A model generated the notes under the pieces. It made no database searches. It had not been told where the DNA came from and saw only the letters and a program-made list of their open reading frames with translations. From positions 34,924 through 42,455 of the forward strand of contig DIUL01000002.1 of NCBI GenBank assembly GCA_002422345.1: a DNA stretch of 7,532 nucleotides. The letters are read 5' to 3'. Below are positions 1 to 5,277 of this stretch, one piece after another (position 1 is the first letter of the stretch; each line of letters starts with the position of its first letter). This DNA is from Acetobacteraceae bacterium UBA6159. GTDB taxonomy: Bacteria > Pseudomonadota > Alphaproteobacteria > Acetobacterales > Acetobacteraceae. Made by a program: the position numbers and the translations under genes.

Positions 1-35
1 GCCCCTCCCGGAATCCCCCCAAAAACCGACCGGTT

Positions 36-107
36 CCAAGGGCTCGGCCCTTGGCAGGGGGTCAAGGGGGACAGCGTCCCCCTTGCGGGGTTTGGGGCAG
101 CGCCCCA
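36..107. repeat. Array of three consecutive perfect GC-rich hairpins
   Basis: Three perfect inverted repeats follow one another: arms 36-43/47-54 (CCAAGGGC with GCCCTTGG, loop TCG), arms 63-72/76-85 (10 bp, loop AGC) and arms 93-98/102-107 (TGGGGC with GCCCCA, loop AGC). Spacers are 7-8 nt. Equal loop sizes and even spacing point to one structured element, not chance GC content. It begins 3 bp past the stop of the minus-strand gene ending at 111, so it would form the 3' end of that transcript. Similar hairpin-rich intergenic elements occur in high-GC Rhodospirillales genomes (recall, not checked). It could act as a terminator, an mRNA-stabilising 3' end or a REP-like dispersed repeat. Confidence 0.65.
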
Positions 108-110
108 CCG

Positions 111-407
111 CTACTGCCGCGGTGCGTCGACGTCGTCTTCCCAGATGCTGATGATACCGGTGATCGAGTCCTCGTGTGCCTCGGCGCGTCGGTGTGCGAT
201 GGCTTCGATCCGCGGTCGGAATTCCGTGAAGCAGCGCATCAGGTCGGCGGGGGAGTAGCGGCTTTGTCCGCTCATTTCTCGCAGCGCGGAGGAGGAGATG
301 GCGCAGGCGACGTCCGCGCCGGATACGACGATATCGAAATGGATGCGGCGTCCGTCCCAGCGTGGGGACGAGGCTTCGGGTGGGGAGACGACCGGAGTGG
401 CGGTCAT
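111..407 (-). CDS. Small DUF1488-like protein
   Basis: This encodes a 98-residue soluble protein of unknown function. The start at 407 is chosen because AAAGGA lies 9 nt upstream and because similarity to the family begins soon after it; the longer open frame upstream overlaps the next gene and reads as low-complexity shadow. Visible features are PRWDGRRIHF (residues 15-24), a DIVVSGADVACAIS strand segment, a Leu/Arg-rich helix containing RPRIEAIAHRR (about 64-74) and an acidic C-terminal IWEDDVD. This order (RWDG start, 'V.CAIS..AL', 'R..IE..A' helix) fits the DUF1488 family, small alphaproteobacterial proteins with no established role. It lies 61 bp downstream of the NDUFA12-type gene on the same strand and may be cotranscribed, though it has its own ribosome site. 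I am fairly sure it is a gene; the family assignment is from memory. Confidence 0.62.
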   Translation of the reverse strand: MTATPVVSPPEASSPRWDGRRIHFDIVVSGADVACAISSSALREMSGQSRYSPADLMRCFTEFRPRIEAIAHRRAEAHEDSITGIISIWEDDVDAPRQ

Positions 408-468
408 GATACGCGTTCCTTTCTGGGCGTTCGGCGGCTCGGATGCGGGCCGTCGCCGATCGGGGCGA

Positions 469-1230
469 TCAGGTTGCCCCGGGTATCGGGATGTCCGGTG
501 ACGTGGCGTTCCCAGGGGACGTGTTTCCTGGGGACGGGCTTCTGAGAGACAGGCTTCCGGGGCGCGGGTTCCCGGGAATGTAGATTTCCGCGCCGCCGAT
601 GCGCAGGCTGGAGAACTGGCCGCGGGCCGATGGTCGTCCATCGGCGCCGGTCGGGGCATTTTCCGCCCGCTCCGCCGCCTGCGCGTCGGCCAGTGAGTCG
701 AAGACCCGCCCGCCGACGGCGCGGACCAGGCTCCGGTCCCGCGTTGTGATGGCGCGGAGTTCGACCGCGTCCTCGAACCTTGGATTGGCCGCGACGGCAT
801 AGGCGCTGTGGCGTGTCAGCGTGTACTGGTCTTCCAAGGCGGCGGGCGCGGTTGGGAGGCTTGGCGTTGGCGCGGTTTGGGGCGTGGGCGGGATCCAGCT
901 TTCGTAGTCACCGTCCGCCTGGCCGCGCTGGCCCGTGGCGCGGTCGTGCCCGACGGGCAGATAGGCGGTGGGGGAGCCGGTGCGGTTGCCCTCCACCGGG
1001 CGTTGCCAGGCATGATGGGGCATGCCGGTCAGCGGCGCGTCGGTCGTGTAGTGCAGCCAGGCATGCCATTCGGGCGGCACCAGGGTCGGGTCGGGCGCGC
1101 TGGCATACAGCACCCAGCGCCGCCGCCTCCGCCGCGGGTCGCGCCGTTCCGTGAAGTAGCGGTTGCCGCCTGTATCGCTGCCGACCTGCGTGCCGAACAG
1201 CCGTGTATACAGCCTTGTGGCGAGTGTCAT
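469..1230 (-). CDS. NDUFA12-family complex I accessory subunit with long C-terminal extension
   Basis: The first ~113 residues are a clear NDUFA12 (B17.2) homologue, an accessory subunit on the peripheral arm of NADH:ubiquinone oxidoreductase with a proposed role in complex assembly or stability. Visible marks are TRLYTRLFG (5-13), GGNRYFTERR (21-30), RRWVLYASAPDPTLVPPEWHAWLH (38-60, with the PPEWH signature), a TGSPTAYLP segment (84-92) and GDYESW (107-112). The start at 1230 matches the usual family N-terminus; an in-frame ATG at 1239 and one at 1350 are less likely, and no strong ribosome site is visible for any. Bacterial members are usually about 110-140 residues; this one is 253. The extra part is a Pro/Thr-rich linker (about 114-131), an unrecognised module (132-220) and a tail with repeated PGN triplets (219-253). 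The core assignment is firm; the extension's function is unknown. Confidence 0.85.
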   Translation of the reverse strand: MTLATRLYTRLFGTQVGSDTGGNRYFTERRDPRRRRRRWVLYASAPDPTLVPPEWHAWLHYTTDAPLTGMPHHAWQRPVEGNRTGSPTAYLPVGHDRATGQRGQADGDYESWIPPTPQTAPTPSLPTAPAALEDQYTLTRHSAYAVAANPRFEDAVELRAITTRDRSLVRAVGGRVFDSLADAQAAERAENAPTGADGRPSARGQFSSLRIGGAEIYIPGNPRPGSLSLRSPSPGNTSPGNATSPDIPIPGAT

Positions 1231-1453
1231 GCAGCCCATCTGTTGGCACGTCCGGCCATGTCTGTGCCTTTCTGATGCCTCCGGGGCCGGGAATGGCCGC
1301 CGGATCACGCCGTCACGCCGGGGCGCGCGGGTCTCGGGAAAGGCACGCAAAGTGTCGGCCGGAAAGACAATCGGAAGTATTGGTGCGCGTGTTTGCCCAA
1401 TATCCGAGGCTACGACGGGCGATCTTGCATCGCGTCCGCCGGGATGATTTCAG

Positions 1454-1483
1454 TCTATATTGGAGCGACTTTGAAAAATACAA
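1454..1483 (-). promoter_or_regulatory. Candidate sigma-70 promoter for the NDUFA12-type gene
   Basis: Read on the minus strand, TTGTAT (1483-1478) is followed after 18 nt by TATAGA (1459-1454). Matches to consensus are modest (3/6 and 4/6), but the patch stands out as AT-rich inside very GC-rich DNA. It is correctly oriented for the NDUFA12-type gene, whose start lies about 220 bp downstream. The long leader weakens the case, and a closer promoter cannot be excluded. Confidence 0.3.
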
Positions 1484-1524
1484 TCCCGTCGGGAGTGTTC
1501 GCCGAACCCCGGTCGGGGGAAGGA

Positions 1525-1561
1525 CGGCACGGACCATGGCATGCCGCCAGGGTCCGTGCCG
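1525..1561 (-). terminator. Terminator-like hairpin after the dehydrogenase gene
   Basis: Perfect 11-bp arms at 1525-1535 and 1551-1561 (GGCACGGACC pairs with GGTCCGTGCC plus one outer pair) enclose a 15-nt loop. The stem begins 24 bp past the stop codon at 1586. On the minus strand it is followed by TCCTTCCCCC rather than a clean T run, so it would be a weak intrinsic terminator or a Rho-assisted or 3'-end-stabilising stem. Confidence 0.5.
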
Positions 1562-1585
1562 CTGCCCGTGCTCAGTCGGCCGAGC

Positions 1586-2491
1586 TCAGTCGAGCGTCAG
1601 TTCCTCGCCGACCAGGCGTTCGCACAGCTTGGCCATCTCGGTGTGATCGGCGGCGGGGCCGAACACGGCTTCCGACGACACGATCATCTCCCGCACCAAA
1701 GCCGACAGCGGGGCGGCGGTGCTGGTTTCGCGCGCGACCTGCAGGGCGATCGACAGGTCCTTGGCGAGCAGGCCCATGGTGAACCCGGCATCGAATTTCC
1801 GCGACAGCACGTATTGGCGGAATTTCTTCTGCGTCGAGTTGTTCATCCCCGTCGCCGCGTTCAGCACATCGGTCATCACCCCGGGGTCGAGCCCGAAGCG
1901 CTGGCCGATCAGCAGCGCCTCGATCCCGATCAGGAAGCCGCCGGTGGACACCAGGTTGTTCAGCGCCTTCATCGCCTGGCCCGAGCCCACGGCGCCGGTG
2001 CGCAGCACCGTCCCCATGGCCGAGAGCACCGGCATCGCGGTGTCGATCGCGGCGCTTTCGCCGCCCACCATGATGGCCAGTTGCCCGGTCTTGGCGCGCG
2101 GCACGCCGCCCGAGACGGGGCCGTCGATCATGATGCCGCCCAGTGCCGCGACCTGTTCGGCGAGGCGTTGGGTGACGGAAGGCACGCCCGAGCTCATTTC
2201 AATGACGATCGTCCCGGGCTTGAGGCCGGAGAGGATGTTGTCATCGCCCGCGCCGAGGACATGCTCGACGATGCCGCTGGTGGGCAGCATCGTGACGATC
2301 ACGTCGGACGTCGCGGCCAACTGGCGCAGCGTGTCGGGCGCGGTGCCGCCGACCTGCTGGACGAAGTTGTTCGCGACCTCCCGGCGGGAGTCATTGACGT
2401 TGACGGTGAAGCCGGCGCGGACCAGGCAGGCGGCCATCGGCCAGCCCATGTTGCCCACGCCGACGAAGCCGACGGTCGGCTTATCGGACAT
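1586..2491 (-). CDS. NAD(P)-dependent beta-hydroxyacid dehydrogenase (3-hydroxyisobutyrate dehydrogenase family)
   Basis: This 301-residue protein is a full-length member of the family that oxidises beta-hydroxyacids such as 3-hydroxyisobutyrate or reduces tartronate semialdehyde. The N-terminal Rossmann fold carries GVGNMG (11-16). The substrate-binding signature DGPVSGG is at 123-129, followed by the family's G-x-L-A-x-MVGG stretch (137-144). The catalytic lysine is K175 in GQAMKALNNL, and the C-terminal helical domain has FTMGLLAKDL (237-246). Asp34 at the end of the second strand suggests NAD over NADP (inference). The start at 2491 is preferred over an upstream in-frame ATG at 2584, because the glycine motif then lies at the usual distance and GAGG overlaps the upstream stop. 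It sits 5 bp after the decarboxylase-family gene, so the two are almost certainly cotranscribed. The exact substrate cannot be told from sequence. Confidence 0.9.
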   Translation of the reverse strand: MSDKPTVGFVGVGNMGWPMAACLVRAGFTVNVNDSRREVANNFVQQVGGTAPDTLRQLAATSDVIVTMLPTSGIVEHVLGAGDDNILSGLKPGTIVIEMSSGVPSVTQRLAEQVAALGGIMIDGPVSGGVPRAKTGQLAIMVGGESAAIDTAMPVLSAMGTVLRTGAVGSGQAMKALNNLVSTGGFLIGIEALLIGQRFGLDPGVMTDVLNAATGMNNSTQKKFRQYVLSRKFDAGFTMGLLAKDLSIALQVARETSTAAPLSALVREMIVSSEAVFGPAADHTEMAKLCERLVGEELTLD

Positions 2492-2496
2492 CGTCC

Positions 2497-2919
2497 TCAG
2501 CCCTTCTTCTTCTGGGCTTCGTCGTATTCGGCCAGCACCTCGGTCGCGATCTTGAAGGACTCGAGCGCCGCGGGGATGCCGCAATAGGCGCCGACCTGCA
2601 TCAGGATTTCCTTGATCTCATCGCGGGACACGCCGTTGGTCAACGCGGCCTTCAGGTGCAGGCGGAGTTCGGCGCCGCGGTTCAGCGCGGACAGCATGGT
2701 CAGGTTGATCATGCTGCGGGTCTTGCGGTCCAGGCCCGGGCGCGCCCAGCACAGGCCCCAGGCGATCTCGGTCGTCATCTGCTGGAACACGGCGTTGAAG
2801 TCGTTGGCGCGCGCGAGCGAGGCATCGACGTAGTCGCCGCCCAGCACCTCACGCCGGACCGCGAGGCCCTGCTTGAACAGTTCGCTTTGATATTCCGGAC
2901 GATTCGGCACATCGACCAT
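2497..2919 (-). CDS. Carboxymuconolactone decarboxylase family protein
   Basis: This 140-residue all-helical protein belongs to the carboxymuconolactone decarboxylase (CMD/PcaC) family, whose founder converts gamma-carboxymuconolactone to beta-ketoadipate enol-lactone in protocatechuate breakdown. The family core runs from about residue 65 to 125: TRSMINLTMLSALN (67-80), ELRLHLKAALTNGVSRDEI (84-102) and EILMQVGAYCGIPAALES (104-121). There is no CxxC pair, which argues against the AhpD-type peroxidase branch; Cys57 and Cys113 are isolated. The start at 2919 has AGGAG 7 nt upstream. Length matches true PcaC (about 130 residues). No other pca genes are visible and its partner is a hydroxyacid dehydrogenase, so it may act on a different lactone or acid; I therefore give no gene symbol. 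Confidence 0.88.
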   Translation of the reverse strand: MVDVPNRPEYQSELFKQGLAVRREVLGGDYVDASLARANDFNAVFQQMTTEIAWGLCWARPGLDRKTRSMINLTMLSALNRGAELRLHLKAALTNGVSRDEIKEILMQVGAYCGIPAALESFKIATEVLAEYDEAQKKKG

Positions 2920-3033
2920 GGCGGTTCTCCTGCTTGGGTTGTGGGCGGACCCTAGGATTTGCCGTCCGGCCCGGCAAGCCGAGGGTCGTTGCCAGCCATG
3001 TCCGCCGGGTTTCGCGGCGTTCGTGACGGGCCG

Positions 3034-3044
3034 TGTCAATGACA
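3034..3044. promoter_or_regulatory. Short palindrome in divergent promoter region
   Basis: TGTCA-A-TGACA is an 11-nt interrupted palindrome in the 159-bp gap between the divergent decarboxylase operon and the first small plus-strand gene. Read on the minus strand it contains a perfect TTGACA (3039-3034), but no good -10 box lies 16-18 nt beyond it. It could be an operator or half of a promoter; the evidence is thin. Confidence 0.25.
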
Positions 3045-3078
3045 TCATTCCGTTACATAGGGATGGCACCCTCCGCCC

Positions 3079-3465
3079 ATGACCCACGACACCATCCCTG
3101 TGAAAGACCTTGGCACGTCTGGAGCCTCCGATTGGACACCGGCTTTCGGCGAGAGGCCAACCGGGACGGGCGCACGCCGTGTCGAGCCGCCCGCGATCGA
3201 CGACCGCCTGAGTGTCCGCCTGCACAGCCTGCGCCAGTCGTTCCGCCGCCGCCTGTCGGACCAGGTCGAGGCGGTGTTCCAGGAGGCCTGCCTGTCGGGC
3301 GACCTTCAGACGGCCGAGGACCTGCTGGCGACTCTGGAGCGGATGCAGGCGCGGGCCGACGCGGCGGAGGCAGGCGGCCGGCGGCGGCCCTCGATCCCAC
3401 TGGCGGCGCTGCGAGCGCTGCTGGAGCATCACCGCGCGGACGCCCAGGCCCGCCCGCCGGCCTGA
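3079..3465 (+). CDS. Small conserved protein of unknown function, paralogue A
   Basis: This encodes a 128-residue protein that I cannot assign to a named family. The N-terminal ~40 residues are low-complexity. The middle (43-92) is a predicted helical core with SFRRRL (54-59), EACLSGDL (69-76) and TAEDLL (78-83). The C-terminus is basic then helical (LAALRALLEHHR, 108-119). No signal peptide or membrane segment is seen. The same core recurs in the gene at 4030-4353, with 29 identities over 50 aligned residues by eye. The SGDL-x-TAE-x-LL pattern resembles a single helix-turn-helix repeat of the TPR/ankyrin style, suggesting protein binding (inference). The ATG at 3079 has no clear ribosome site. 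The frame is supported mainly by the paralogy and by codon-wobble differences between the two copies. Confidence 0.75.
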   Translation: MTHDTIPVKDLGTSGASDWTPAFGERPTGTGARRVEPPAIDDRLSVRLHSLRQSFRRRLSDQVEAVFQEACLSGDLQTAEDLLATLERMQARADAAEAGGRRRPSIPLAALRALLEHHRADAQARPPA

Positions 3466-3823
3466 GACCCGTCCCTCGGCGGCGACCGCGCAGTCTGTGC
3501 CAAAATATGGATATCGTTGCATTCGATCCGAAAACGATTTCCCGCGCGCGCAGGGTGCGCTCCGGCGTGGCGTAACGGATGGATGACGTCGGATCACGAT
3601 GGCGTGCCAGGAAAACATGGAAAATCAATGATCGGAGAACGCACGCCGGACAACCCAACCGGCCGAAGGGCGGTGATTTTTGGAACCGGCGGCGAACTGA
3701 AAGGAATCTGTAACCACTTTCCGGTTAGTTACATCCCAGGCCGTGGGACTGGAGTTGTCGATAAAGACGATTCGGACCCGCTAGTCGCTCCGAACCGCCG
3801 ACCAACCGCAAGGATGCCTCCGC
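3466..3823. other. Intergenic region, 358 bp, between paralogue A and the pilin-like frame
   Basis: No convincing protein gene is seen; one open frame on the plus strand crossing the region (3517-3978) is rich in Pro, Gly and Arg and looks like a shadow. Base composition is less GC-rich than the flanking genes, especially at about 3495-3540 and 3600-3780. It contains an inverted repeat ATCGTT/AACGAT around 3509-3535 and a nested palindrome at 3710-3732. The length and composition fit a regulated upstream region for the genes at 3824 and 4030. Confidence 0.5.
3710..3732. promoter_or_regulatory. Nested inverted repeat upstream of pilin-like gene
   Basis: GTAAC (3710-3714) pairs with GTTAC (3728-3732), and TAACC (3711-3715) pairs alternatively with GGTTA (3723-3727). 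The element lies about 92 bp before the GTG at 3824. The heptamer GTTACAT (3728-3734) also occurs at 3052-3058, about 20 bp upstream of paralogue A. It is a candidate operator or activator site, without support beyond symmetry and position. Confidence 0.25.
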
Positions 3824-3991
3824 GTGCCCATCAGCCCCCGCGCCGCCCAGGAGTCGCGCCGAAAGGCCCTGGTGGTGGAACACCGCCTGGTCACCCTTCT
3901 GGTGCTGCTGGGCATGAGCGCCGGGATCCTGACCATCGCGACCAGCCTCGCGGCGCGCTTCTCGGCCATCGGTGGTAACCTGTTGCCGTGA
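3824..3991 (+). CDS. Short Flp/type IVb pilin-like protein, GTG start
   Basis: A 55-residue frame opens at GTG 3824 with AAGGA 9 nt upstream (3810-3814) and ends at TGA 3989-3991. It has a basic N-terminus (RAAQESRRK, 6-14), then ALVVEHRLVTLLVLLGMSAG (15-34), a hydrophobic helix of about 25 residues, and an end LAARFSAIGGNLLP (42-55). This layout copies Flp pilins: short basic leader, Glu at position 5 of the mature helix, one hydrophobic helix and a tail like 'L...F..I...L'. Here Glu19 would be Glu5 if cleavage followed Lys14. The usual Gly before the cut is Lys and the usual Tyr after Glu is His, so it may be a divergent, minor or decayed pilin, or simply a small membrane protein. No tad/cpa assembly genes are in view. 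It lies 38 bp upstream of paralogue B. Confidence 0.5.
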   Translation: MPISPRAAQESRRKALVVEHRLVTLLVLLGMSAGILTIATSLAARFSAIGGNLLP

Positions 3992-4029
3992 CGACGCGGC
4001 TCTGACCGCAAAGACGGGAGACCGACACC

Positions 4030-4353
4030 ATGAGGGGACCAAGCTGGCTGGTGGGGAAGTCAACCCGCTTCGCCGAACCCGAGTCACAGCCTGACCCCGC
4101 GCGCCTGAAGGCGCGGCTCGACAGCGTCGGCCGTTCCTTCCGCCGCCGCCTGACCGATCGGATCGAGGATCTGTTCGAGGAAGCCTGCCTCTCGGGTGAT
4201 CTCGACACTGCCGAGGCGCTGCTGCGCGCGCATGCCACCGCCACGGCGCGGGGCGTGGCCGAACGCGGGCGGGACCGGCGTGATTCGGCCCAGACCCTGG
4301 CCCGCCTGCACGACACTCTGCGCCTGCGCCGGACCACCCCGGTCGCCGCGTGA
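4030..4353 (+). CDS. Small conserved protein of unknown function, paralogue B
   Basis: This encodes a 107-residue protein of unknown function, homologous to the product of 3079-3465. The shared core spans residues 25-74: RSFRRRL (35-41), TDRIEDLFEEACLSGDL (42-58) and TAEALL (60-65). The flanking regions differ: this copy lacks the long N-terminal segment and ends in a basic, Arg-rich helix (RLHDTLRLRR, 92-101). The start at 4030 has GGGAG 9 nt upstream (4016-4020). It follows the pilin-like frame by 38 bp on the same strand, so the two may be cotranscribed. Many core codons differ from paralogue A at third positions, so the duplication is old and both copies have been kept under protein-level selection (inference). 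No membrane segment or signal peptide is seen. Confidence 0.8.
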   Translation: MRGPSWLVGKSTRFAEPESQPDPARLKARLDSVGRSFRRRLTDRIEDLFEEACLSGDLDTAEALLRAHATATARGVAERGRDRRDSAQTLARLHDTLRLRRTTPVAA

Positions 4354-4449
4354 CGCGGCGGCGGTAGGCGGGGCGGGACGGGCTTGGTATGCCGTGGCGG
4401 CTGAGAGTCGGCCCCCATCCGGTGCCGATCGAACGGGAGAGAAACGACG

Positions 4450-5253
4450 ATGGCCGCCACGCCTGGTATCACCTACGAAATCCTGGCCCTGCGCTACGGC
4501 ACCTTCGACGGGCGCATGCAGTTCCAGAACTTCATGATCCCCGATGATCACGCGGCACCCGATCCGCTGGATTTCTACATCTTCGCGATCCGCGGCAACG
4601 GCCGCACCATCGTCATGGACACCGGCTTCAACCTCGAATCCGCCAAGCGCCGCGGACGGGCGGTCATGCGGACCCCGGCGCAGGCGCTGCTGGATGCCGG
4701 CATCGACCCGACCGAGGTCAAGGACGTGATCCTGACCCATATGCACTGGGATCACGCCGGCGGGATGGAGTATTTCCCGAAGGCGATGTTCCACATCCAG
4801 GCCGCCGAGATGTCGTACTGCACCGGCCCCTGCATGTGCGAACCCTTCCTGCGCCGCCCCTTCGACGTGGAGGACGTGCAGAGCGCGATTGCCGCGCTCT
4901 ACGCCGACCGGATGAAGGTGCATGAGGGTACGGTCGAGGTCGCGCCCGGTATCACACTGCATCTGATCGGCGGGCACTCGGGTGGCATCCAGGCGATCCG
5001 TGTGCCGACCGCGCGGGGCTGGGTGATGCTGGCGGGCGACGCGTCGCATCTGTGGCGCAACATCCGCCGCCGCAACCCCTTCCCGGTGGTGGTGAACGTA
5101 GAGCGGATGCTGAAGGGCTTCGACATCATCAACGGGCTGGCGGATGGGGAGGATCACGTGATCCCTGGCCATGACCCCCTGATCCTGAAGCGTTTCCCGC
5201 CGCTGAACGGCAACCCGGAGATCGTCCGGCTGGACCTGCCGCCGATCGCCTGA
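4450..5253 (+). CDS. Metallo-beta-lactamase-fold hydrolase, N-acyl-homoserine lactonase family
   Basis: This 267-residue protein has the complete two-metal site of the metallo-beta-lactamase fold: THMHWDHAGG (H97, H99, D101, H102), H176 in GGHSGG, D197 in AGDASH and H241 in IPGHDP. Spacing from H176 to D197 and from D197 to H241 matches AHL lactonases of the AiiA/AttM group, which open the lactone ring of quorum-sensing signals. The tyrosine found three residues after the bridging Asp in AiiA (Tyr194) is His200 here, so true AHL activity is uncertain; other lactones or esters are possible. No signal peptide is seen, suggesting a cytoplasmic enzyme. The start at 4450 has GGGAG about 10 nt upstream. 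No luxI- or luxR-type gene is in the window, so it would act on foreign signals, on signals encoded elsewhere, or on an unrelated substrate. Confidence 0.88.
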   Translation: MAATPGITYEILALRYGTFDGRMQFQNFMIPDDHAAPDPLDFYIFAIRGNGRTIVMDTGFNLESAKRRGRAVMRTPAQALLDAGIDPTEVKDVILTHMHWDHAGGMEYFPKAMFHIQAAEMSYCTGPCMCEPFLRRPFDVEDVQSAIAALYADRMKVHEGTVEVAPGITLHLIGGHSGGIQAIRVPTARGWVMLAGDASHLWRNIRRRNPFPVVVNVERMLKGFDIINGLADGEDHVIPGHDPLILKRFPPLNGNPEIVRLDLPPIA

Positions 5254-5277
5254 CCGCGTCGGCGGCCGCGCGTCAGG
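5249..5277. terminator. Shared stem covering both convergent stop codons
   Basis: CCTGACCGCG (5249-5258) pairs with CGCG-c-GTCAGG (5267-5277, one bulged C at 5271) around an 8-nt loop. The stop codons of the lactonase-like gene (5251-5253) and of the glycosyltransferase (5273-5275 on the minus strand) both fall in the stem. The stem could serve as a bidirectional transcript end, but no T run follows on either strand. Confidence 0.4.

Larger units (their letters stand above)
1231..1585. other. Intergenic region, 355 bp, between NDUFA12-type gene and dehydrogenase operon
   Basis: No convincing gene is seen. It holds a terminator-like stem for the dehydrogenase operon (1525-1561), a small CCCC/GGGG stem at 1507-1518, an AT-rich patch at about 1447-1485 with a minus-strand promoter candidate, and an imperfect stem (1371-1383 with 1397-1407, TATTGG pairing with CCAATA). 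If the promoter is real, the stem would lie in a leader of about 215 nt ahead of the NDUFA12-type gene. Short open frames here have no recognisable protein similarity. Confidence 0.5.

Noticed and set aside
21..35. AACC/GGTT stem followed by TTTTT on the minus strand as an intrinsic terminator
   Set aside because: The stem has only 4 bp, and the adjacent hairpin array is a far stronger structure.
2920..3618. Long N-terminal extension of the decarboxylase-family gene up to an ATG at 3618
   Set aside because: It is antisense to paralogue A and unlike the family; the ATG at 2919 has a strong AGGAG site and gives the normal length.
3703..3727. GGAAT...GGTTA read as an EcfG-type general stress promoter
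   Set aside because: The -35 lacks the final C of GGAAC and the -10 and spacing do not fit the consensus well; such matches are common by chance.
3517..3978. Plus-strand open frame of 153 codons overlapping the pilin-like frame
   Set aside because: It is composed of Pro/Gly/Arg-rich, low-complexity sequence in its second half, has no family similarity, and the alternative frame from 3824 has a better ribosome site and a coherent membrane helix.
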